From Candidatus Neoflavobacterium equi (GTDB lineage: Bacteria; Bacteroidota; Bacteroidia; Flavobacteriales; Flavobacteriaceae): a DNA stretch of 5,502 nucleotides. Below are positions 1 through 5,502 of the stretch, piece by piece. A model generated the notes under the pieces. The model did not search any database. It was given only the letters and a program-made list of their open reading frames with translations, and was not told the origin of the DNA. Both the position numbers and the translations under genes were made by a program. The stretch is taken from positions 1 through 5,502 of the forward strand of contig JAGHSS010000059.1 in the NCBI GenBank assembly GCA_018065745.1. The letters are read 5' to 3'. How positions within the stretch are numbered: position 1 is the first letter of the stretch; the number at the start of each line of letters is the position of its first letter.

Positions 1-31
1 GTATTAAATCCTATTATAAACCAAAATATCT

Positions 32-868
32 ATGAAAAGAGTATTTTTAGCACTAGCCGTTTTATCTTTGACGCTTTCCTCTTGTGGAGCAAAAAAGAAA
101 ATTGCAGATTTAGAATCTAAAAACAAAGAGATACAAGATTTACTAAATACTTGTACCGTTAAACTTAACACGTGTTTGTCAGAGAAAGACTTATTAAACA
201 GTGAGGTTAGCAGCTTGAGAAAAAACAACAGTGACTTGATTAACAATATGGGGAACATGACCACATTGACTAAAAAAGGAGCTGAAAACTTAGAGAAATC
301 TTTGGAGTCTCTTAAGGAAAAGGATTTGAAAATTACAAGATTGCAAGATGCTTTAACTAAAAAAGACAGTGTTACATTGGCTTTAGTTTCTGCTCTTAAA
401 AGTGATGTAGGTATGCAAGATCCAGACATTTCAATCAACGTTGAAAAAGGGGTGATCATGATCTCTATTGCAGACAATTTATTGTTCAAATCTGGTAGCT
501 ACCAAGTGAGTGATGGAGCAAAATCTGTATTGAGAAAAGTTGCTACTGTGATCAACAGCAAACCTGATTTTGAATGTATGATTGAAGGACACACTGATGA
601 TTTGCCAATCAAAAACACTGTACTTCAGGACAACTGGGATTTATCTGTTAAACGTGCAACATCAATTGTACGTGTACTTCAAAATGATTTGGGTGTAAAT
701 CCAAAACAATTGATCCCTGCTGGTAGAAGTTCTTATATTCCATTAGCAAGTAATGATACTGCTGCAAACCGCGCAAAAAACAGAAGAACTAAAGTAATCA
801 TTATGCCAAAAATTGACCAATTCTATGAAATGGTTGAAAAGGAAATGAAAAACTTAGAAAATAAATAG
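32..868 (+). CDS. OmpA/MotB-type peptidoglycan-binding lipoprotein with coiled-coil stalk
   Basis: This 278-residue protein probably ties a membrane to the peptidoglycan. Residues 1-17 form a lipoprotein signal peptide with lipobox LSSC, so Cys18 should be lipidated. The next residues (GAKKK) lack the acidic export signal of Bacteroidota surface lipoproteins, so a periplasmic location is inferred. Residues about 24-112 are charged and heptad-like, a probable coiled-coil stalk, with Cys41 and Cys48 exactly seven apart. Residues about 135-258 are an OmpA_C domain: GHTD at 186-189, NWDLSVKRA at 201-209 and NRR at 250-252. Asp189 and Arg208 match the pair that grips diaminopimelate in OmpA domains. 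There is no beta-barrel, so it is not a classical OmpA porin. The ATG at 32 directly precedes the signal peptide; no Shine-Dalgarno site is visible, as usual in this phylum. The promoter is outside the window. The family call is firm; the cellular role is not known. Confidence 0.93.
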   Translation: MKRVFLALAVLSLTLSSCGAKKKIADLESKNKEIQDLLNTCTVKLNTCLSEKDLLNSEVSSLRKNNSDLINNMGNMTTLTKKGAENLEKSLESLKEKDLKITRLQDALTKKDSVTLALVSALKSDVGMQDPDISINVEKGVIMISIADNLLFKSGSYQVSDGAKSVLRKVATVINSKPDFECMIEGHTDDLPIKNTVLQDNWDLSVKRATSIVRVLQNDLGVNPKQLIPAGRSSYIPLASNDTAANRAKNRRTKVIIMPKIDQFYEMVEKEMKNLENK

Positions 869-889
869 TCTTTGATATTTGATTTGTTT

Positions 890-923
890 AAAAATGCACA
901 TTCTAAGAATGTGCATTTTTTTT
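890..923 (+). terminator. Rho-independent terminator of the OmpA lipoprotein gene
   Basis: A perfect 14-bp stem (890-903 with 907-920) closes on a 3-base loop (TAA, 904-906). Eight T residues run from 916 to 923, partly inside the stem. It starts 21 bases after the stop codon at 868, where a plus-strand terminator is expected. The A-rich left arm could give some reverse activity. Between this hairpin and the next one (924-1029) I see no gene, RNA or repeat. Confidence 0.88.
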
Positions 924-1029
924 GTGACTTATTTTAGCTTTATAAGTTACCGTCAGATCTCAATTTGCATATCATAATCTTCATAGAACAGATTTCAATT
1001 ACATAATGCAATCAAAAGCGTTTCAAATA

Positions 1030-1068
1030 AAAATGCCCCCAAAAGTCAAATCCTTTTGAGGGCATTTT
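1030..1068 (-). terminator. Rho-independent terminator of the uvrD / yciO-like unit
   Basis: Arms 1030-1045 and 1053-1068 pair around a 7-base loop (1046-1052). Read on the plus strand the stem has one C-A mismatch (1039 with 1059); read on the minus strand the same position is a G-U wobble, so the stem is continuous only in minus-strand RNA. The minus-strand 3' side continues into a T-rich run. It lies 22 bases beyond the stop of the yciO-like gene. Together with the hairpin at 890-923 it insulates two converging genes. Confidence 0.85.
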
Positions 1069-1089
1069 ATAGTATGTAAAGCGGTAGTT

Positions 1090-1707
1090 TTAAATGTAAA
1101 ATTCCCCTTTTCCAGCACGAATCAATTCCGGTTCATCCCCAGATAGATCCACGACTGTAGAAGCAACATTATCTCCATAACCACCATCGATAACCAAATC
1201 AACTGTGTTTTGCCATTTTTCAAAAATCAATTCCGGATCTGTTGAATATTCCAATACTTCATCTTCATCCTTGATAGAGGTTGAAACAATTGGATTGCCC
1301 AATTTTCGCACCAACTGCAAAATGATGTTGTTGTCAGGAACACGAATTCCCACCGTTTTCTTTTTTCTAAAATCTTTTGGAAGGTCGTTATTCCCAGGCA
1401 AAATAAAAGTATAAGGCCCTGGAAGGTGACTTTTCAAGATTTTAAAAGTTGCGGTATCAATTTGTTTCACATAATCAGACAGATTACTCAAATCACTACA
1501 TATAAAAGAAAAATTCGCTTTTTCCAATTTCACCCCTTTAATCTTAGCGATTCGTTCCAAGGCTTTACTATTGGTGATATCACACCCCAAACCATAAACT
1601 GTGTCTGTAGGATAAATAATCAAACCACCATCCCTCAAAACTTTGACCACTTTGTCAATGGCAGCCTCATTGGGGTTTTCTTCATATATTTTTATGTACT
1701 GAGCCAT
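1090..1707 (-). CDS. YciO-type protein of the YrdC/Sua5 superfamily (often annotated L-threonylcarbamoyladenylate synthase)
   Basis: A 205-residue single YrdC-like domain with no Sua5 C-terminal domain. Family signatures are GGLIIYPTDTVYGLGCD (27-43), LPGPYTFIL (95-103), VGIRVPD (119-125), IVSTS (140-144), STVVDLS (183-189) and LIRAGKG (195-201). True TsaC/Sua5 enzymes make threonylcarbamoyl-AMP from threonine, bicarbonate and ATP for tRNA t6A and carry a K-R-S-N tetrad. Here Lys57 and Ser144 are plausible counterparts, but no Arg occurs between Lys57 and Asn65, and Lys146 sits where the Asn of the usual STSAN belongs. The NFSFICSDLSNLSDY and VDLVIDGGY stretches look like E. coli YciO as I remember it. 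I therefore favour a YciO-type protein of uncertain activity over the t6A enzyme. ATG at 1707 gives the N-terminus usual for the family; an ATG five bases upstream is out of frame. It follows uvrD by 32 bp with no terminator between, so it is probably co-transcribed. Confidence 0.9.
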   Translation of the reverse strand: MAQYIKIYEENPNEAAIDKVVKVLRDGGLIIYPTDTVYGLGCDITNSKALERIAKIKGVKLEKANFSFICSDLSNLSDYVKQIDTATFKILKSHLPGPYTFILPGNNDLPKDFRKKKTVGIRVPDNNIILQLVRKLGNPIVSTSIKDEDEVLEYSTDPELIFEKWQNTVDLVIDGGYGDNVASTVVDLSGDEPELIRAGKGEFYI

Positions 1708-1739
1708 AGCATCAAATCGTTTAGATAAAAGTAATAACG

Positions 1740-4076
1740 TTAACCGACAACTGTTAATTTTGCAAAACGCATTAATAATTTTTTAAGACCTCCAACTTCA
1801 AAGTTAATTTCAGCCTTTTTATCTGGGCCAACACCTTCAATGTTCAAAATCTTACCACGCCCAAAACGCTCGTGAAGCACCACATTCCCAACTGCCAAAT
1901 TGATCTGGTCTTCTGTTGACAATTTTGCTGCTGTTGATCCCGTTACACTGGACAACGGCTTCAATCTGCGAATATTTGCAGACGGTTCAGGACCATCATT
2001 ATTTTTTGGTGGTGTTCCAGAAACAGGTTTTACCTGTCTCAGTTTGGACTTGTCTACATCCCCAAAAATATCAGCGTTGATTTTGGGTTGGTAACGGTAA
2101 TTCGTTTCCACCGGTGTCATGTATTCCAAATATTGTTCGTCAATTTCTTGAATAAATCTGGATGGATCACTGTCAACCAATTTCCCCCAACGGTATCTGG
2201 ATTGAGAATAAGTCAAATATGCTTGATGTTCAGCACGTGTCAACGCCACATAAAACAACCTGCGCTCCTCTTCCAATTCTGCTCGTGTATTTTGTGACAT
2301 CGCACTTGGGAACAAATCCTCCTCCATTCCCACAATAAAGCAGGTTGGGAATTCCAGTCCTTTTGCCAAGTGAATGGTCATCAAAGCCACACGGTCATCA
2401 TCCCCTGTATCATTGTCCAAATCTGTTGCCAGAGCCACGTCCTCCATGAATTCATCAAGAGATCCACGTGCACCGTCCACCTCTTTTTGACCTTCAGTAA
2501 AGTCCTTGATCCCGTTCAGCAACTCCTCAATATTCTCCAATCTAGCAATCCCTTCAGGAGTACCGTCTTTTTTGAATTCTTGAATCAATCCCGTTTTTTT
2601 AGTAACATATTCTGTCAAGTAAAACGCATCTTGATTTTGATTTATCACCTGGAAATTGCGCACCATCGTCACAAAATCCTTTAATTTATTTTTGGTATTC
2701 GCCGTTAATCGCAAATCAATTTTATCAATATGCTCCATAATTTCAAATATGGAACGCTTGTAATGATTTGCCGCGACATTTAATTTTTCAAGTGTTGTAT
2801 CCCCAATTCCACGAGCCGGATAGTTGATTACACGCACCAAAGCCTCTTCATCTTTTGGATTAATCACCAAACGCAGGTAAGCCAAAACGTCTTTGATCTC
2901 CTTGCGTTGATAAAAAGAAAGCCCCCCATAAATTCTGTATGGAATATCTCTTTTTCTCAAGGCATCCTCCATGGCACGTGACTGCGCATTTGTTCTGTAC
3001 AAAATCGCAAAATCACTATTGGGTTTTTGGTGTTGCATTTTCCCGTCCCAAATAGTTCCCGCCACAAAACGTCCCTCTTCAGAGTCCGTCAAAGAACGGT
3101 GAATCTTAATTTTTGGTCCAGGCTCATTTGCTGTAAAAACGTTCTTTTCCAGCTTGGTTAAGTTTTTGTCGATGATGTTATTTGCAGCCTCCACAATATT
3201 TCGTGTCGATCTGTAATTTTGCTCCAATCGATACATCTGCACATTGTCATAATCCTTTTGGAAGTTTAGAATATTATTGATATTCGCACCCCTAAAAGCA
3301 TAGATACTTTGCGCATCATCCCCCACCACACAAATATTTTGAAACTTGTCTGACAACGCACGTACAATCAAGTATTGTGAGTGGTTGGTATCCTGGTACT
3401 CATCCACTAAAATATATCTAAATCGATCCTGATATTTAGCCAATACATCTGGAAAACGCGTCAACAATTCGTTAGTTTTCAACAGCAAATCATCAAAATC
3501 CATAGCTCCAGATTTAAAGCAACGCTCCACATATTGTTGATAAATTTCACCTGTACGCGGCTTTTTAGCCATCGCATCAGCCTCCATCAACTCTGGATTA
3601 TTAAAATAGGCTTTTACTGTAATCAAACTATTCTTGTAGTTTGAAATACGCCCCAAAATTTGTTTTGGTTTATAAATATCACGGTCCAACTGCATCTCCT
3701 TGATGATCTGTCCAATCAAACGCTGTGAATCCTGAGAATCATAAATAGAGAAATTGGATGGATAGCCCAATTTATCGGCTTCCATACGCAAAATTTTCGC
3801 AAATACAGAGTGAAACGTCCCCATCCAAAGGTTTTTAGCCTCTGCCGCACCCACAATTTGAGCAATACGGTGTTTCATCTCCTTCGCCGCCTTGTTGGTA
3901 AACGTCAGCGACAAAATGTTGAATGCATCAACTCCTTGATACATCAAATAAGCAATACGAATGGTTAACACACGCGTCTTCCCTGACCCAGCCCCTGCAA
4001 TTACAATCATCGGACCGTCTTTTTGCAAAGTTGGAGCACGTTGGGCGTCATTTAACTGATCAATATAGTGTTGCAT
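1740..4076 (-). CDS. uvrD: UvrD/PcrA-family superfamily 1A DNA helicase
   Basis: A 778-residue ATP-driven 3'-5' DNA translocase and helicase, expected to act in excision and mismatch repair and in clearing replication forks or stalled polymerase. All SF1A motifs are present: Q motif with Gln12, Walker A AGAGSGKT (27-34), Ia LTFTNKAAKEM (57-67), Ib GTFHS (86-90), II VDEYQD (224-229), III GDDAQSIYAFRGA (252-264), IV LEQNYRSTRNIV (284-295), V TIHLAKGLEF (567-576) and VI EEERRLFYVALTRA (602-615). The 2B-side motif GGLSFYQRKEIKD (384-396) is also seen. There is no nuclease domain, which argues against RecB or AddA. The family is usually about 720 residues; the excess lies in a Pro/Lys-rich linker (about 655-722). 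After it, residues 727-777 resemble the C-terminal Tudor-like domain of PcrA/UvrD, which contacts RNA polymerase in other bacteria. The frame is intact. The name could equally be pcrA. A promoter box lies 20 bases upstream of the ATG. Confidence 0.97.
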   Translation of the reverse strand: MQHYIDQLNDAQRAPTLQKDGPMIVIAGAGSGKTRVLTIRIAYLMYQGVDAFNILSLTFTNKAAKEMKHRIAQIVGAAEAKNLWMGTFHSVFAKILRMEADKLGYPSNFSIYDSQDSQRLIGQIIKEMQLDRDIYKPKQILGRISNYKNSLITVKAYFNNPELMEADAMAKKPRTGEIYQQYVERCFKSGAMDFDDLLLKTNELLTRFPDVLAKYQDRFRYILVDEYQDTNHSQYLIVRALSDKFQNICVVGDDAQSIYAFRGANINNILNFQKDYDNVQMYRLEQNYRSTRNIVEAANNIIDKNLTKLEKNVFTANEPGPKIKIHRSLTDSEEGRFVAGTIWDGKMQHQKPNSDFAILYRTNAQSRAMEDALRKRDIPYRIYGGLSFYQRKEIKDVLAYLRLVINPKDEEALVRVINYPARGIGDTTLEKLNVAANHYKRSIFEIMEHIDKIDLRLTANTKNKLKDFVTMVRNFQVINQNQDAFYLTEYVTKKTGLIQEFKKDGTPEGIARLENIEELLNGIKDFTEGQKEVDGARGSLDEFMEDVALATDLDNDTGDDDRVALMTIHLAKGLEFPTCFIVGMEEDLFPSAMSQNTRAELEEERRLFYVALTRAEHQAYLTYSQSRYRWGKLVDSDPSRFIQEIDEQYLEYMTPVETNYRYQPKINADIFGDVDKSKLRQVKPVSGTPPKNNDGPEPSANIRRLKPLSSVTGSTAAKLSTEDQINLAVGNVVLHERFGRGKILNIEGVGPDKKAEINFEVGGLKKLLMRFAKLTVVG

Positions 4077-4095
4077 ATCCTAAATTTATTTGCTG

Positions 4096-4103
4096 CAAAA
4101 TTA
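4096..4103 (-). promoter_or_regulatory. Probable Bacteroidota-type promoter (-7 box) for uvrD
   Basis: Read on the minus strand, 4103-4096 is TAATTTTG, an exact match to the TAnnTTTG -7 element recognised by the primary sigma factor of Bacteroidota. It ends 19 bases before the uvrD start codon, predicting a leader of only about 10-15 nt. The upstream -33 element is weak: 17 bases above the box there is only the T-run of the preceding terminator, with no clear TTTG. In AT-rich DNA such a box can occur by chance; position between a terminator and a start codon is the main support. Confidence 0.55.
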
Positions 4104-4120
4104 CACATTATATATGGTAT

Positions 4121-4160
4121 AAAAAAAAACCGACGGTCCATTTGTGAACAATCGGTTTTT
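4121..4160 (-). terminator. Rho-independent terminator downstream of the CarboxypepD_reg-like gene
   Basis: On the minus strand, arm AAAAACCGAT (4160-4151) pairs with GTCGG plus T-run (4134-4121), giving nine perfect pairs and a U-G wobble. One U-C mismatch (4150 with 4135) follows, then a 4-bp upper stem (4149-4146 with 4139-4136) with a 6-base loop (4145-4140). Nine uninterrupted T residues follow the GC core. On the plus strand the wobbles become C-A mismatches, so the structure favours minus-strand transcripts. It lies about 155 bases after the stop at 4315 and separates that gene from uvrD. Confidence 0.8.
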
Positions 4161-4176
4161 AATTTTATATTTTTAC

Positions 4177-4285
4177 GGGCGTTCCCCTTTCCCTTCGCAA
4201 GCTGCGGGAAAGCGTCAAGCTTTCCGCTATATCTTTTTCTTGCGCTTGCGCTACAGAAAAAGGATGCCGCTTCAATCTTTAACGC
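4177..4285. repeat. GC-richer structured intergenic element, probable dispersed flavobacterial palindromic repeat
   Basis: This stretch is clearly richer in G+C than its AT-rich flanks. It is bounded by inverted ends, GCGTT (4179-4183) and AACGC (4281-4285), and packed with hairpins. Arms 4187-4193 and 4206-4212 pair over 7 bp. Arms 4207-4213 and 4219-4225 pair over 7 bp and compete with the first. Arms 4233-4240 and 4255-4262 pair over 8 bp around a 14-base loop holding GCGCTTGCGC. From memory, elements beginning GCGTTA, with GATTGAAGCGGCATCC and GATATAGCGGAAAGC in the same order, recur between genes of many flavobacteria; only one copy is present here, so repetitiveness is not shown by this window. 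It contains no transposase. It lies inside the 3' untranslated region of the gene ending at 4315, before its terminator. Confidence 0.65.
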
Positions 4286-4314
4286 TTGGGAAATCTCCAA
4301 ATTCAGTTTAACTA

Positions 4315-5484
4315 TTAAAATTCAGCCAGCGTTTCTATTATTTTTCGCTCCTCTTCCGTTGGAGTTAATCCAGAATTAAAGTCCCAATAATCATACTGGA
4401 AATTTGTATTGATGTTGTTCAAAGACTGTTGTGTATAAACGTCCTCCTTGTTGTACTTCATCAATTCTCTATCCCTACTTGTTGTAACAAAATAATTTTT
4501 AACCTCTATCTTGTCCACCTTTTTCTTTTTGTTCACATGGTCAATTCCTATTTCCTCCTTAGACGAATTCAAATAGTACAAATCCCCTTCCATCTTGTAT
4601 TTGGCATTGAAAAAAGAGTGAAACATCTTTCCCTTTGTGATATTGAATTTAGTCACATCTGCATATTCATATTTGGATGGATTAATCTGTGAAATAATTT
4701 CTACAATCAAATTTTTCTTGTAGTCATAAATGATCTCAAAATCAGCTAGTGCTTCCTTAACATGGTCCATTACATTGATGTGCATCACATAAAGATCCGG
4801 GTTGGTATTGATTCCGCGCACCTGGAAATCATATTTCTTCAACGCCTTATTCTCCAAAACTACCTTTAAATAATTAAAGTCATAATAGTTAACTATCAAA
4901 TTGTTCAGGTTGTAACCAATTGCATTTGCCCACAAACTTTCTTCTACCAAACCGTAAAATCGGTTTTGTTCCACCAAAATATCAGATTTTCTTGAACTGC
5001 CGTTATTGTAGATTTGAAAATTTAAAAGACCGTCATTAAAAGAAGAATAGACATTGTTTTTCTTGAAAAATTCCAAGACATAAATTTTTAAATTTATTGG
5101 AGTGGTAAGTGATTTTGTAGAGTTGGCAATCAAGTCTTCCAACAGCAATTGGGGATGAACTTTCGTAATGATGATTTCTTCCAGCTGTTTGTCCAATGGG
5201 GTCATATAAACAATATTCACCTTTTCTGTAAATTCAGCCGTGTTGACATATATGGGCAAATAATCCTCGTGAATAATTTCAACATCAGAATCTCCTGTAA
5301 TAGAGAACTTAAAAACACCATCGTCATTACTCATTGCTGAGTTGCTATTTTTAAAAATCGTGATGGTTGCTTCTTTAACAACAACCTTGGAATTTTGATC
5401 TTTTAAGATCACTGTAAATTCCTTGTTTTGACAAGTCACTATCAGACTGCAGAACAATAGTATTGAGGTAATTAAAGATTTCAT
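4315..5484 (-). CDS. Secreted CarboxypepD_reg-like domain protein of unknown function
   Basis: A 389-residue exported protein I cannot name. Residues 1 to about 19 form a signal peptide. Cys18 follows LIVT, and Thr just before the Cys fits a lipobox poorly, so type I cleavage is more likely than lipidation, though not certain. Residues about 22-97 look like a carboxypeptidase-regulatory beta-sandwich, with the usual turn SNDDGVFKFSI (52-62). LDKQLEEIIITK (97-108) follows; such a strand joins this domain to the plug in SusC/TonB receptors. No plug or barrel comes after it; the remaining 280 residues are alternating aromatic/charged strands rich in Asn, Tyr and Lys, ending in an acidic tail (TPTEEER, 374-380). 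Similar stand-alone proteins are common in Bacteroidota and uncharacterised. ATG at 5484 begins the signal peptide; only 18 bases of upstream DNA are in the window, so its promoter is not visible. No frameshift is seen. Confidence 0.85.
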   Translation of the reverse strand: MKSLITSILLFCSLIVTCQNKEFTVILKDQNSKVVVKEATITIFKNSNSAMSNDDGVFKFSITGDSDVEIIHEDYLPIYVNTAEFTEKVNIVYMTPLDKQLEEIIITKVHPQLLLEDLIANSTKSLTTPINLKIYVLEFFKKNNVYSSFNDGLLNFQIYNNGSSRKSDILVEQNRFYGLVEESLWANAIGYNLNNLIVNYYDFNYLKVVLENKALKKYDFQVRGINTNPDLYVMHINVMDHVKEALADFEIIYDYKKNLIVEIISQINPSKYEYADVTKFNITKGKMFHSFFNAKYKMEGDLYYLNSSKEEIGIDHVNKKKKVDKIEVKNYFVTTSRDRELMKYNKEDVYTQQSLNNINTNFQYDYWDFNSGLTPTEEERKIIETLAEF

Positions 5485-5502
5485 AATAATGAAGTTGTTA
5501 AT

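Noticed and set aside
4..489. A 161-codon minus-strand frame opposite the lipoprotein gene.
   Set aside because: It is antisense to the signal peptide, stalk and start of the OmpA domain, which are clearly coding on the plus strand; the product has no recognisable domain.
1005..1058. A 17-codon plus-strand frame ending inside the hairpin at 1030-1068.
   Set aside because: Too short, ends in a terminator stem, and has no upstream expression signal.
890..1068. The two hairpins as a CRISPR-like or paired inverted-repeat element.
   Set aside because: They share only the AAAATGC/GCATTTT base of the stem, which is common in A/T-rich terminators; the cores differ and each follows a stop codon by about 20 bases.
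1708..1739. A possible promoter between uvrD and the yciO-like gene (GATTTG on the minus strand).
   Set aside because: It lacks the TA of the TAnnTTTG box, and no upstream element is at a suitable distance.
1205..2684. Several plus-strand open frames of 64-104 codons opposite the yciO-like and uvrD genes.
   Set aside because: All lie antisense to strongly conserved coding motifs and show no domains or start signals.
4052..4300. A minus-strand open frame of 82 codons running through the repeat and the terminator into uvrD.
   Set aside because: It is a translation of the structured repeat, the terminator and the uvrD leader; it overlaps the uvrD start and has no family resemblance beyond spurious proteins derived from such repeats.
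4068..4379. A plus-strand open frame of 103 codons over the same gap.
   Set aside because: It spans the repeat, two control elements and the 3' end of an opposite-strand gene; composition is not protein-like and no start signal is seen.

Overview
The window reads as chromosomal DNA from a member of the Bacteroidota, most likely a marine or freshwater Flavobacteriaceae. The evidence is low G+C, strong A/T bias, no convincing Shine-Dalgarno sites, a Bacteroidota-type -7 box (TAnnTTTG) in front of the helicase gene, a CarboxypepD_reg-like periplasmic protein, and a GC-richer intergenic palindromic repeat of a kind I remember from flavobacterial genomes. No species call is justified.

Layout. A plus-strand gene (32-868) encodes an OmpA/MotB-type peptidoglycan-binding lipoprotein and ends in a strong terminator (890-923). 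It converges on a minus-strand pair: a UvrD/PcrA-family helicase (4076-1740), followed after 32 bp by a YciO-type member of the YrdC/Sua5 superfamily (1707-1090). That pair has its own terminator at 1068-1030. Upstream on the minus strand is a secreted CarboxypepD_reg-like protein of unknown function (5484-4315). Its transcript carries a structured repeat (4285-4177) and then ends at a terminator (4160-4121), which lies directly against the likely helicase promoter (box at 4103-4096).

How the genes relate. I infer three transcription units: the OmpA lipoprotein, uvrD plus the yciO-like gene, and the CarboxypepD_reg-like gene. The helicase and the YrdC-fold protein probably share a transcript, but nothing in the sequence shows a shared pathway. 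The two envelope proteins are unlinked in function as far as can be seen.

Novelty. I see no new defence system, mobile element with a transposase, CRISPR array or RNA gene. The points most worth checking are the structured repeat inside the 3' untranslated region of the outer gene, the YciO-type protein that standard pipelines would probably call threonylcarbamoyl-AMP synthase although the diagnostic residues are missing, and a pair of heptad-spaced cysteines in the coiled coil of the lipoprotein.
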